From NCBI RefSeq assembly GCF_030580655.1, contig NZ_JAUQTB010000002.1:62001-126000 (forward strand): a stretch of DNA of 64,000 nucleotides, in the 5' to 3' direction. The DNA comes from Paenibacillus lacisoli. GTDB taxonomy: Bacteria > Bacillota > Bacilli > Paenibacillales > Paenibacillaceae. Made by a program: the position numbers and the translations under genes. Position 1 is the stretch's first letter; each line of letters starts with the position of its first letter. Below are positions 8,671 through 17,242 of this stretch, piece by piece. The notes below the pieces were generated by a model. It had not been told where the DNA came from, searched no databases, and saw only the letters and a list, made by a program, of their open reading frames with translations.

Positions 8671-11106
8671 TTAACTCGCCGGAATATCCGTCATCTGCTG
8701 CAGCGCCCGCTCAGGCGGTACCGGCTTGCTGTAAAAATAACCTTGGGCATTGTAGCATTCAAGATGACGCAGCATGGCTACCTGTTCTTCTGTTTCCACA
8801 CCTTCGGCGACGATATCAAGTCCAAGCTGCTTGGCCATGGAAATGATCATTTCTGCTATGGCACGGCTGTCTGAATCGGTCGCCATCTTATGAATGAAGC
8901 TGCGGTCAATTTTGAGACAGCCGATCGGCAGACTCTGCAGGTAGCTTAGCGAACTGTACCCTGTACCAAAATCATCCATCGAAACTGACACGCCCACCTG
9001 TTTCAGATTCTCCAGAATTCGGATTACATGCTCTTCATTATGCATCATCGCACTCTCCGTAATCTCCAGCTCCAGTAGAGACGGCGGAAAATCCAGTTCT
9101 TGCAGCAAATCGATAATCGATTGATAAATATCCGGCTTCATAAGGTGGATCTGAGATATGTTAACAGCCACGGGTACCACTTCACTCCCCTCCAGCTCCC
9201 ACTGCTTCACCTGCATACAGGCGGTTCGCAGTACCCACTGTTCAATCGGCACAATCATGCCGGATTTCTCAGCAAGCGGGATGAATTTGAGCGGCGGGAT
9301 CGTCCCCAGCAGCGGATGCTGCCAGCGTACCAGCGCCTCAACCCCTACCGTTCGACGGGAACGGATGTCAATCTTCGGCTGGTAAAGCAGCCGAAGCTGA
9401 CCGTTGGCAATGGCATTCTCAAGGTCCCGTTCAAGCATCACCTGCTCCAGACTAGTCTGGTCGCTGGCTGCATCGTAGAACCGGTACTGCGCACTTCCAT
9501 TCTCCTTCGCTTCATACATGGCCGTATCCGCATGCTTGAGCAGCAGCCCGGCATCACGCGCATCATCGGGGTAGCGGGAAATACCAACCGATGCGGAGAG
9601 TTTAACATCGTTGCGATCCACCGTGAATGGAAGATCAAATTCCTTGACCACTTCTGAGGCCAGCCACTTCACCCGTTCCACATTATGGACTTCAGGGAGC
9701 AGCACCGTGAACTCATCGCCGCCCATCCGGGCTATAAAAGAACCGGCTGGCAGACAGCTTCTGAGCTTCTCGGCCGCCTGCCGGATCACCCTGTCACCGA
9801 AGGCGTGACCGAACAGATCGTTAATCCGTTTAAAACGGTCCAGGTCAATAAAGAACAATGTGAAGCGCTCAGGTGCAGCCGGCTGATCGACCAGCTCCCC
9901 TTCTGCTTCCGGAGAGGTAAACTGCTCCAGCTTCATCTTGAACAACCGGCGGTTAGCCAGTCCGGTCAGTTCATCGTGATAAGCCAGATGGTGTATCGTT
10001 GACTGGTCCTGCTTGTGTGCGGATACATCTTTGACAATACTGTAAGCTCCAGCTAATTGCCCTTCTACCAGAATGGGCAGGGATGTGACCTCGGCCCATA
10101 GGATCAAACCCTCCCCGGTCTTAAGTTCAACTTCCATAATGTCAGCTTGTCCACTGAAAATCTGAGTAAAATGCAGTTCAACCCTCTGACGCTGTTCTTC
10201 TTCCAGCAGCTCCTCAAAGTGAAGGCCGATCAGATTACGGCCAAGGCGCCTGGACAGCAGCTCCCCCTGCCGGTTAATGTTCGTGATTCGCCCTTTTGCA
10301 TCAAAAGCCAGAACACTATCCGGATTATGGGCAAAGAGCGACATATAGTGAACCTGCGTTTCGGCCAGCTGCCTGCTCTGGCGCTGCTGCCGATCGTTCA
10401 TAAAATAATCAGGAATTGCGTAGATGCCTGCCAGTAGAAAGAGCATTCCAACGTAAGGCACCAGGTATGTATAACTATCGGTCTGGACGAGAATCGGAAG
10501 TACAGACACAGCGCACAGCATCGGAATCCCAAACAGCGCCATTCCGGCAATCAGCACACCCGGCCAGTTAAGCTTAGAACTAAGCCCGTTCTCATTGTTT
10601 CGATTCAACAGCGCAAAGACACGAAGGATAGAAAAGCTGATACTGATGACGATCGCGACAGTCATCCAGAAGAGTGACGGCTTCCACACCGTCCGGTCCT
10701 GGAAGAGCAGCAGCATGTTGCTGTAGTCAAACAGCATGATCATTCCGGCGAGCCCCAGACTGAATAAAATAAACTTGTCCTGTCCATGCCAAGGCCTGGA
10801 TGCATATTGGATGCCAAAATGTGAAGCTGCATAGCAACCTGCAAAGGTAAAAAACAGGTGGATCAGGTAATAATCACGAAAAATCGGGATGGATAAGGAT
10901 AATGGGACCAGTGTATGAGACACGGTAAAAAGAAACGCACTGCCAGCGGTAAGAGCACGTTTTCTCCATTTATCAGCTTCTGCCGAGGACCGCATGGAAG
11001 CCCCGATAGAACCAAAAGCGATAACCGCCGTTCCGGCAATACTGGCTGCTAATGCAAGCATAAGCCAGTTCCAATGAAAGGATAAGGAAGTAATTAAATT
11101 CTGCAT
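8671..11106 (-). CDS. Membrane-bound PAS-GGDEF-EAL cyclic-di-GMP enzyme
   Basis: An 811-residue protein. Residues 1-235 hold about seven hydrophobic segments, then a PAS domain (about 250-365), a GGDEF domain (about 375-540, motif RMGGDEF at 460-466) and an EAL domain (about 560-800). The EAL domain keeps GVEALVRWQHP, DDFGTGYSSLSYL, KIDRSF and AEGVETEEQ, so it looks able to hydrolyse c-di-GMP. GGDEF is intact, but the RxxD inhibitory site is absent: residues 453-456 read PAGS. Both synthesis and breakdown are therefore possible. The membrane part resembles MHYT/7TM sensors in layout but lacks the MHYT motif. ATG at 11106 follows GAGGT by five bases. Divergent from the SNF2 helicase gene. Confidence 0.9.
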   Translation of the reverse strand: MQNLITSLSFHWNWLMLALAASIAGTAVIAFGSIGASMRSSAEADKWRKRALTAGSAFLFTVSHTLVPLSLSIPIFRDYYLIHLFFTFAGCYAASHFGIQYASRPWHGQDKFILFSLGLAGMIMLFDYSNMLLLFQDRTVWKPSLFWMTVAIVISISFSILRVFALLNRNNENGLSSKLNWPGVLIAGMALFGIPMLCAVSVLPILVQTDSYTYLVPYVGMLFLLAGIYAIPDYFMNDRQQRQSRQLAETQVHYMSLFAHNPDSVLAFDAKGRITNINRQGELLSRRLGRNLIGLHFEELLEEEQRQRVELHFTQIFSGQADIMEVELKTGEGLILWAEVTSLPILVEGQLAGAYSIVKDVSAHKQDQSTIHHLAYHDELTGLANRRLFKMKLEQFTSPEAEGELVDQPAAPERFTLFFIDLDRFKRINDLFGHAFGDRVIRQAAEKLRSCLPAGSFIARMGGDEFTVLLPEVHNVERVKWLASEVVKEFDLPFTVDRNDVKLSASVGISRYPDDARDAGLLLKHADTAMYEAKENGSAQYRFYDAASDQTSLEQVMLERDLENAIANGQLRLLYQPKIDIRSRRTVGVEALVRWQHPLLGTIPPLKFIPLAEKSGMIVPIEQWVLRTACMQVKQWELEGSEVVPVAVNISQIHLMKPDIYQSIIDLLQELDFPPSLLELEITESAMMHNEEHVIRILENLKQVGVSVSMDDFGTGYSSLSYLQSLPIGCLKIDRSFIHKMATDSDSRAIAEMIISMAKQLGLDIVAEGVETEEQVAMLRHLECYNAQGYFYSKPVPPERALQQMTDIPAS

Positions 11107-11412
11107 AAGCGACCTCTTTCACAACCCGATCAGTCCTCAGGGCTGCATATAATGATTCTGAATCATATCTCATTACCCAAATTTGCAGGACTTATAACTT
11201 ATTTTAGTAAATAATTCTGGTTTTCTTATCCAATATTCCTTCATACCCTCCGTTCTCGACTAGGTCTTTTTACCTTATATTATTTTTCGCTATTCTCCTC
11301 TATTTTCCTGCACTTTTCCAGACTGCTGCAGCGGTTTCTTCCAAATTCATTTCTTGCTATCATAAATACAGCAGCAGAATTGTACAGTCTCTAGAAGAAG
11401 GAAGGAAAAAGC
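11107..11412. other. Divergent intergenic region between the GGDEF-EAL and SNF2 genes
   Basis: About 306 bases without a gene. It must hold promoters for both directions. The clearest structure is a near-palindrome at 11152-11166. A weak plus-strand -10 candidate TATCAT lies at 11358-11363 without a convincing -35. I see no conserved RNA or hidden coding frame. Confidence 0.5.
11152..11166. promoter_or_regulatory. 7-1-7 palindrome upstream of the GGDEF-EAL gene
   Basis: ATGATTC-T-GAATCAT is a perfect 7-1-7 inverted repeat 46-60 bases upstream of the start at 11106. The 7-1-7 geometry is that of Fur/PerR/Zur-type operators, but the bases match none of those consensus sequences exactly, so the regulator is unknown. 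Confidence 0.35.
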
Positions 11413-14400
11413 ATGAGTTTCAGATTAACCCGCAGGGTGATCAAACTGCTGTGTGGTCCGGCCCATTTTGCAACGGGCGAGCGTTATTGCCTCAATCGCA
11501 AAATATCATTTCAAATATACGATGCGGCGAACGGAAGATTTGCAGCGGAAGTTAAGTTCGGAAGGCAGATGACAGATCAAATTCATGTGACCCTGGATCA
11601 GCATGGCGATGTGCAGGCAAGCTGCAGCTGCGGACTTGCACGCACTGCATCGGGATATTGTCAGCACATCGCAGCAGTTTTGCTGGCCGTCCACGATCAG
11701 GAGAATTTCGGTGACGAGCCCGTCAAAGCCTATGCGCCAAGCCCGCTTGATGCCGCTCCCCCTGCTGGTGAACAAGCAAGGGCATTCTCTTCCAGAAGCA
11801 GGACAACCCAGGCAGACGCTGTGCTGGAGCTGTTCAGCAGCCTGAAGAAGCCGTCCATCTCGGATCATCACCTGCAGCTCCGGCAGCCTCTCAAGGTGGA
11901 ATTCATCTGCCAGCCTTATTCCTACCGCGAAGACCGCTGGATGTTCGGCATCGAGATCAAAGCTGGTCCCCAGCGTTTATATATTGTTCAAAATATTCGC
12001 GAATTTCTGCGAGCAATCGAAACCGGGAAGCCCTATGTATTCACCCGTCAGTTCACGTATGATCCCCGGCTGCACAACTTCACGGCCAGAGATGAAGCTG
12101 TACTGAAGCAGCTCATCCAGTCCGCGCTGAATGAACGGCTGTACCGGGAGACGGTCACATCCAGGAATACTGCCAAAAGTGCAGGTGGTGAGCGGATGCT
12201 GCTGATCCCGCCAGCTGCCTGGGAACGGCTGCTGCCCGAGTTGACGGATGCTCCGTCATCCAGTTTTGAACATGAAGGAAAATTCTCACAGGAGGTTGTT
12301 CTCTCGTATGAGCCTCTGCCGCTCCGTTATGAATTCAGTGAGTCGGAAGCCGAAGGATTCCAGCTGCATATCGAGGGACTGGATGCCATTACCGTCATGA
12401 CGGATTATCAGATCATCATCGCGAACGCCAAGCTTTACCGGGCTGCTGCGGAACATTGTCGAAGGCTGTCCGAGCTGCAATCCGTCGCAGGGCGCAGTCC
12501 CCGGCGTTCCATTCCGCTTACCCCTGAACAAATGCAGCCCTTTATGGACAAGGTTGTCCCTGAGTTAATGAAAATGGGACGTGTTCAGATCAGCCAGTCC
12601 GTGTCTGAACGAATGGTTCATCATCCGCTGCAAGCTAGGCTGTACCTGGACCGGATCAAGAGCAGGCTGCTTGCAGGACTCGAATTTCAATACGGCGATC
12701 TGGTTCTTAACCCTTTAGAGGAAAATCCCCGGCAGCATGGGGAGCATCGTATTCTGGTCCGGGACGGGCAAAAGGAGCAGCAGATTCTTCAGCTGATGGA
12801 GACAGCCTCCTTCGGCAGAACCGAAGCCGGTTACTTTATGGAAAGTGAGGATGCCGAGTTTGACTTTCTGTACCACACGCTTCCTCAGCTGGAAAAGCTG
12901 ATGCAGGTGTATGCGACCACAGCAGTCAAGAATCGTCTCTATTCCAGCCTGGCACCTCCCAAGGTCCGGATCAACCTGGATCAGCGCCGCAACGACTGGC
13001 TGGAGTTCTCATTTCAACTGGATGGCATCCCGGAGAAAGAGATCAAGCTCGTTATTCAATCCTTGATGGAGAAACGCCGCTATTACCGTATGGCGAACGG
13101 AGCATTGATGCCCCTGGAGACCGAGGACATGCAGAATATCGTTCATATGATGAACGAATTAGGCATCCGCAAATCCGAGTTGGGTAACGGAACCCTCCAT
13201 ATTCCGGTCGTACGCGGTCTCCACCTGTTAGAAGAGCCGCTTGATGGAAGAGCGATTGAAATGGAGCCAGCCGTAGAGGCTCTTTTGCAGGAGCTGAAGC
13301 AGCCTGCGTTATCCGCCTTCCCGGTTCCTGAGCAGCTCCAGCCTATTCTGCGGGAGTATCAGGTCCATGGATATCAATGGATGAAGACGCTGGCCCGCTA
13401 CAAGTTTGGCGGCATTCTTGCAGATGATATGGGCCTTGGCAAAACACTCCAGTCCATCACTTATCTCGCTTCCGTTCTGGATGACATCCGGGCAAGCGGG
13501 CAGCCTGCCCTAATTGTCTGCCCCTCTTCCCTCGTCTATAACTGGCAGCAGGAGCTGAAGAAGTTTACACCCCATATCAACGCAGTTGTATATGATGGCG
13601 GCCTTACTGAGCGGCGTTCGGCAGTCAGACGCGCAGAGCACAGGGATGTCGTAATCACATCCTATCCGCTGCTCAGAATGGATGCAGAATTTTTCGCGGA
13701 ATATCATTTCCACACGGTATTTCTGGATGAGGCGCAGACGTTTAAGAATCATACTACACAGACTGCTCAAGCGGTTCGCTCGATCCAGGGGGATCAGCGA
13801 TTTGCCTTGACGGGCACACCAGTAGAGAATGCTCTCGAAGAGCTCTGGTCGATTTTTCATGTCATTCTGCCCGTACTGTTCCCTGGCCGGAAAGCTTTTA
13901 GTGAAATGCCCCGCAGTCAAATCGCTGCAATGATCCGCCCCTTCCTGCTGCGCAGACTAAAGACGGACGTGCTGAAGGATCTGCCGGACAAAATTGAAAC
14001 TGTGCAGGCTACAGAGCTGCTGCCTGAACAGAAAAAGCTGTATGCCGCTTATCTGGCCAGACTGCGTCACGAGACCCTCAAGCATTTGGACGAAGAAGGG
14101 TTCCAGAAGACGCGCATCAAGATTCTGGCCGGACTGACACGCCTCCGCCAGCTGTGCTGCCATCCTGCCTTGTTCGTAGAAGGATACAGTGGTACTTCCG
14201 CCAAATTCGAGCAGTTAATGGAGCTTATCGAAGAATGCCGCAGTGCCGGCAAGCGGATGCTGATCTTCTCCCAATTTACCGGGATGCTGGGGATCATCAG
14301 CCGCGAGCTTGGCTTCAAGGGTATCCCTCATTTCTACCTCGATGGGTCTACACCTTCTGCCGAACGCGTGGAGATGTGTGACCGCTTCAACCAGGGCGAG

Positions 14401-14709
14401 CACGAACTTTTCCTGATCTCGCTGAAGGCAGGAGGTACCGGGTTGAATCTAACAGGTGCCGATACGGTCATCCTGTATGATCTGTGGTGGAATCCTGCGG
14501 TAGAGCAGCAGGCTGCAGACCGCGCCCATCGCATGGGACAAACAAATGTGGTTCAAGTCATTCGCATGATCACACATGGTACGGTGGAAGACAAGATGTA
14601 CGAGCTTCAGCAGTCGAAGAAAAATTTGATCGAAGAAGTGATCGCACCTGGCGAGGAATCGCAGTCTTCCCTTACGGAGGAAGAAATCCGCAGTATTCTC
14701 TCGATATGA
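11413..14709 (+). CDS. SWIM zinc-finger SNF2-family DNA helicase/translocase
   Basis: A 1098-residue protein with an N-terminal SWIM zinc finger (C71-x-C73...C83-x-H85 in CSCGLARTASGYCQH), a bacterial SNF2-associated middle region, and a C-terminal SNF2 ATPase. ATPase motifs are I (ADDMGLGKTLQS, about residues 668-680), Ia (LIVCPSSLVYNW), II (DEAQ, about 772), III (ALTGTPVEN), then helicase-C motifs IFSQFTGML, GGTGLNLTGAD and QAADRAHRMGQ. Family knowledge: such proteins are ATP-driven DNA translocases; the bacterial role is poorly defined. Start is ATG 11413 after GAAGGAAGG. It is a single-gene unit ended by a strong terminator at 14726. Confidence 0.92.
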   Translation: MSFRLTRRVIKLLCGPAHFATGERYCLNRKISFQIYDAANGRFAAEVKFGRQMTDQIHVTLDQHGDVQASCSCGLARTASGYCQHIAAVLLAVHDQENFGDEPVKAYAPSPLDAAPPAGEQARAFSSRSRTTQADAVLELFSSLKKPSISDHHLQLRQPLKVEFICQPYSYREDRWMFGIEIKAGPQRLYIVQNIREFLRAIETGKPYVFTRQFTYDPRLHNFTARDEAVLKQLIQSALNERLYRETVTSRNTAKSAGGERMLLIPPAAWERLLPELTDAPSSSFEHEGKFSQEVVLSYEPLPLRYEFSESEAEGFQLHIEGLDAITVMTDYQIIIANAKLYRAAAEHCRRLSELQSVAGRSPRRSIPLTPEQMQPFMDKVVPELMKMGRVQISQSVSERMVHHPLQARLYLDRIKSRLLAGLEFQYGDLVLNPLEENPRQHGEHRILVRDGQKEQQILQLMETASFGRTEAGYFMESEDAEFDFLYHTLPQLEKLMQVYATTAVKNRLYSSLAPPKVRINLDQRRNDWLEFSFQLDGIPEKEIKLVIQSLMEKRRYYRMANGALMPLETEDMQNIVHMMNELGIRKSELGNGTLHIPVVRGLHLLEEPLDGRAIEMEPAVEALLQELKQPALSAFPVPEQLQPILREYQVHGYQWMKTLARYKFGGILADDMGLGKTLQSITYLASVLDDIRASGQPALIVCPSSLVYNWQQELKKFTPHINAVVYDGGLTERRSAVRRAEHRDVVITSYPLLRMDAEFFAEYHFHTVFLDEAQTFKNHTTQTAQAVRSIQGDQRFALTGTPVENALEELWSIFHVILPVLFPGRKAFSEMPRSQIAAMIRPFLLRRLKTDVLKDLPDKIETVQATELLPEQKKLYAAYLARLRHETLKHLDEEGFQKTRIKILAGLTRLRQLCCHPALFVEGYSGTSAKFEQLMELIEECRSAGKRMLIFSQFTGMLGIISRELGFKGIPHFYLDGSTPSAERVEMCDRFNQGEHELFLISLKAGGTGLNLTGADTVILYDLWWNPAVEQQAADRAHRMGQTNVVQVIRMITHGTVEDKMYELQQSKKNLIEEVIAPGEESQSSLTEEEIRSILSI

Positions 14710-14725
14710 CCCTCACATACAACTA

Positions 14726-14761
14726 ACCCTCCTTATCCAGACACCAGGTAAGGAGGGTTTT
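14726..14761 (+). terminator. Intrinsic terminator of the SNF2 gene
   Basis: ACCCTCCTTA (14726-14735) pairs perfectly with TAAGGAGGGT (14749-14758) over a 13-base loop, followed by TTTT. It begins 17 bases after the stop codon. Confidence 0.9.
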
Positions 14762-14793
14762 CACTTTGTACTGTATTTTCACTTTGTACTGTA
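14758..14793. repeat. Two-copy tandem repeat, 18-bp unit
   Basis: TTTTCACTTTGTACTGTA occurs twice back to back, at 14758-14775 and 14776-14793, without a mismatch. The first copy begins with the T tract of the terminator, so the duplication probably arose by slippage there. No function is evident. Confidence 0.9.
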
Positions 14794-14881
14794 ATGCAAT
14801 TCGGGTAGTTCGGCGACTGCGGACCCGGCTCAGATCTTTTGCTATACGTGAATTCAACATTTTATAGGATGAGGTGATGAC

Positions 14882-15115
14882 TTGAAAGTATTCCTTCAAA
14901 GTATTGTAGCGATAATCGGATTAATTCTCTCATGGATGGCAGGCGATTGGCTGTATCAAAAAGGCGGTCAAATTGCTTTTCATCAAAATGTTCAAGGAGT
15001 AGGCAGGTCATTATATCTGTTTTACTTTTATTTTATGATTAACGTCCCGTTAACGTTTTTAGTTTACTGGCTCATTACCCGTTACATCAAACCCGCAGTA
15101 TTAAAATTATTCTAA
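14882..15115 (+). CDS. Small membrane protein, probably the 5' part of a frameshifted gene
   Basis: Not recognised as a named family. The 77-residue product has an N-terminal hydrophobic helix (about residues 4-22) and a second one (about 44-66, LFYFYFMINVPLTFLVYW). Translation starts at TTG 14882: GAGGTG lies five bases upstream, and the nearby ATG at 14876 gives only a two-codon frame. The stop at 15113 cuts the reading short, and directly after it the -1 frame encodes a further plausible membrane stretch (see 15100-15300). A longer protein of about 140 residues broken by a single-base change is the simplest explanation; a genuine short protein is the alternative. Confidence 0.5.
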   Translation: MKVFLQSIVAIIGLILSWMAGDWLYQKGGQIAFHQNVQGVGRSLYLFYFYFMINVPLTFLVYWLITRYIKPAVLKLF

Positions 15116-15300
15116 CCCTCGTCGGTTATGCTCTGATCGGTACTTTGATTCCCACAGCGATCGGCGGTAATCCGCTTTCCTCACCTGAGGCACAGTTGTT
15201 ATTGTGGTTCTTCTGGCCGGCTGAGCTGATCTTGGGATTTACCTGCAGCCTTGTATTTTTAAACAAAAAATCCCGTACCTTTCCAAAGGTACGGGATTAA
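15100..15300 (+). pseudogene. Frameshifted C-terminal remainder of the small membrane protein
   Basis: In the -1 frame relative to the preceding gene the DNA reads IKIILTLVGYALIGTLIP, an acidic/polar link, then LLLWFFWPAELILGF and a basic end FLNKKSRTF, stopping at TAA 15298-15300. Hydrophobic helix and charge pattern look like real membrane protein sequence, but this frame has a stop 15 codons upstream of 15097 and no ATG, GTG or TTG with a ribosome site. The last codons run through the terminator stem of the opposing ribose operon. A one-base indel near the AAAA run at 15103-15106 would join both frames. Confidence 0.5.
15262..15298 (-). terminator. Intrinsic terminator of the ribose operon
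   Basis: AATCCCGTACCTTT (15269-15282) and AAAGGTACGGGATT (15285-15298) form a perfect 14-bp stem with a two-base loop. On the minus strand it is followed by TTTTGTTT. It lies 42 bases past the rbsB stop. Confidence 0.92.
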
Positions 15301-15339
15301 CTTTAACCATATGCAAATACCTGTGCGGTCTTCAGATCT

Positions 15340-16257
15340 TTATTCTTTGGTAACCAGCTTCAGCGGAGCCGGGATGGATTTCTCCACCGTTTTGCCCTGC
15401 AGAACATCTCTGGCAGCCTGTACAGCCATCTGACCAATCAGGTCAGGCTGCTGGGCTACGGTAGCAGTCAGAGCACCTGCCTTGATCGAATTCAGCGCAT
15501 CCTCGTTACCGTCAAAGCCGACGACCGGAATGTCCTTGCCGGAGCTCTTGATCGCTTCGATAGCCCCCAGAGCCATCTCGTCATTATGAGCAAACACAGC
15601 CTGAACATCCGGGTTACCCTGGAGCAGATTCTCCATAACGTTCAACCCCTTGGTACGGTCAAAATCGGCAGCCTGCTTGGCAATCACATTCAGCTGCTTA
15701 TCTGCCACTTCATGAAAACCTTTGCCGCGTTCACGGGTTGCAGAGGCACCCGGTACGCCTTCCAGTTCGATAACTTTTGCATTTTTACCAACCTTGGAGA
15801 CGATATATTCAGCAGCCATTTGGCCTCCCTTGACATTGTCGGAGGCAACGAGCGCTTTCACGTCTCCTTTGTCTGCCGAGCGGTCCAGGGTGATTACCGG
15901 GATATTCAGACTGTTGGCCGATTGGACCACCGTGGAGATCGCGGATGAGTCGGTCGGGTTAATCAGCAGGGCATTCACGCCTTTCTGAATCAGGTCATCC
16001 ACGTCGTTGCTTTGTTTGGCCGAGTCATTCTGGGCGTCTACCACAATGACCTCAATCCCCTGCTTCTTGGCTTCTGCAACAACCCCGTCCTTCAGTGCTA
16101 CAAAAAACGGATTGTTCAGAGTTGAGATCGACAGGCCTATCTTCATTTCTTTGGGATTGTTGGTGTTGGCCGGCTTCGCCCATTCCGGCGGCTCCAGTGA
16201 GCAGCCTGTCATCAGAATCAGCAGCAGCGATATCAGGAACAATGATGTTTTTTTCAT
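15340..16257 (-). CDS. rbsB: Ribose ABC transporter substrate-binding lipoprotein RbsB
   Basis: A 305-residue periplasmic-binding-protein-like lipoprotein. The signal sequence ends in the lipobox LMTGC, with C19 the lipidated cysteine. The mature part shows family features IGLSISTLNNPFF, VVDAQND, LINPTDS, VITLDRSA, GVPGASATRERGKGF and VFAHNDEMALGA. It binds ribose outside the membrane and delivers it to RbsC. It is the last gene of rbsRKDACB, 15 bases after rbsC, and is followed by a strong terminator. Confidence 0.95.
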   Translation of the reverse strand: MKKTSLFLISLLLILMTGCSLEPPEWAKPANTNNPKEMKIGLSISTLNNPFFVALKDGVVAEAKKQGIEVIVVDAQNDSAKQSNDVDDLIQKGVNALLINPTDSSAISTVVQSANSLNIPVITLDRSADKGDVKALVASDNVKGGQMAAEYIVSKVGKNAKVIELEGVPGASATRERGKGFHEVADKQLNVIAKQAADFDRTKGLNVMENLLQGNPDVQAVFAHNDEMALGAIEAIKSSGKDIPVVGFDGNEDALNSIKAGALTATVAQQPDLIGQMAVQAARDVLQGKTVEKSIPAPLKLVTKE

Positions 16258-16272
16258 AGTTAGTCTTCTCCT

Positions 16273-17241
16273 TTATGCGGATTTCTTGCGGTCAATGAGT
16301 ACGGCAATTGCGATAACGACCCCTTTGACGACCATCTGATAGAACGAATTGACGCCAAGCAGGTTCAAGCCATTGTTCAGCGTGCCGATAATCAGCACAC
16401 CAATCAGCGTACCCACGATGCGGCCGCGGCCGCCGGACAGGCTGGTTCCTCCCAGAACAACCGCGGCAATGGCGTCCAGTTCATAGGATGTACCCGCCGT
16501 CGGCTGCGCCGAATTCAGACGGGATGTCAGAATGGAGCCGGCCAGGGCAGATAGCATACCTGCCAGGGAATAAATCATAATTTTAACACGGTCAACCTTG
16601 ATACCGGATACGATGGAAGCTTTCTCATTACCGCCGATCGCGTAGGTTTTACGACCGAACGACGTTTTATGAAGAATCATCCACAGTACAGCAAATGTAA
16701 TAATCATCGTAATCGCCGGCACTGGAATGCCGAATTGATAGCCGCGGCCGAACAACTGGAACAGCAGGCTGTCGCCCAGATTGGTAATCGGATTGCCGTC
16801 CGTATAGACCAAAGTCAAACCACGGAAGATTGTCATCGTGGCAAGTGTTGCGATAAAAGGAGCCATTTTACCCTTTGTAATCATCAAGCCGTTGACCATC
16901 CCCATAACACCGCCTAGCAGGCAGCCGATAATGATAGCAAGAATGGGATCAAAGCCCGCGACCATCATATTGGCCACAAAGGCACTGGATAATGCAAGGA
17001 TGGAGCCTACAGACAAATCGATACCGCCGGTCAGGATGACAAAGGTCATTCCGAAGGCAATCAGTGCGTTAATGGAAACCTGGCGGAGCAGGTTCAGAAT
17101 GTTAAGCGGTTCCAAGAAACTTGGATTCAGCACGGAAACGATGATAATCAGGATAATCAAGCCGAGCAGCGGTCCAAGCTTTTGCGTGATGTCTGACACT
17201 TTAAAGCCTTTTTGTCCTTTAGCGTTACTCATGGTTGTCAT
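16273..17241 (-). CDS. rbsC: Ribose ABC transporter permease RbsC
   Basis: A 322-residue permease of the branched-chain/ribose type with eight to ten hydrophobic segments and the conserved GGIDLSVGSILALSS, GKMAPFIATLATMTIFRG and AIAAVVLGGTSLSGGRGRI motifs. It forms the membrane channel with RbsA. ATG at 17241 follows AGGAGG by eight bases; the ribosome site lies inside the 3' end of rbsA, with one base between rbsA stop and rbsC start. This coupling keeps subunit ratios. Confidence 0.95.
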   Translation of the reverse strand: MTTMSNAKGQKGFKVSDITQKLGPLLGLIILIIIVSVLNPSFLEPLNILNLLRQVSINALIAFGMTFVILTGGIDLSVGSILALSSAFVANMMVAGFDPILAIIIGCLLGGVMGMVNGLMITKGKMAPFIATLATMTIFRGLTLVYTDGNPITNLGDSLLFQLFGRGYQFGIPVPAITMIITFAVLWMILHKTSFGRKTYAIGGNEKASIVSGIKVDRVKIMIYSLAGMLSALAGSILTSRLNSAQPTAGTSYELDAIAAVVLGGTSLSGGRGRIVGTLIGVLIIGTLNNGLNLLGVNSFYQMVVKGVVIAIAVLIDRKKSA

Positions 17242-17242
17242 A

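Noticed and set aside
8671..11106. MHYT sensor domain at the N-terminus of the GGDEF-EAL protein
   Set aside because: Helix number is similar but the M-H-Y-T motif and its spacing are absent.
11506..12531. Minus-strand frames inside the SNF2 gene
   Set aside because: No ribosome sites or family similarity; the plus-strand frame is continuous and fully motif-supported.
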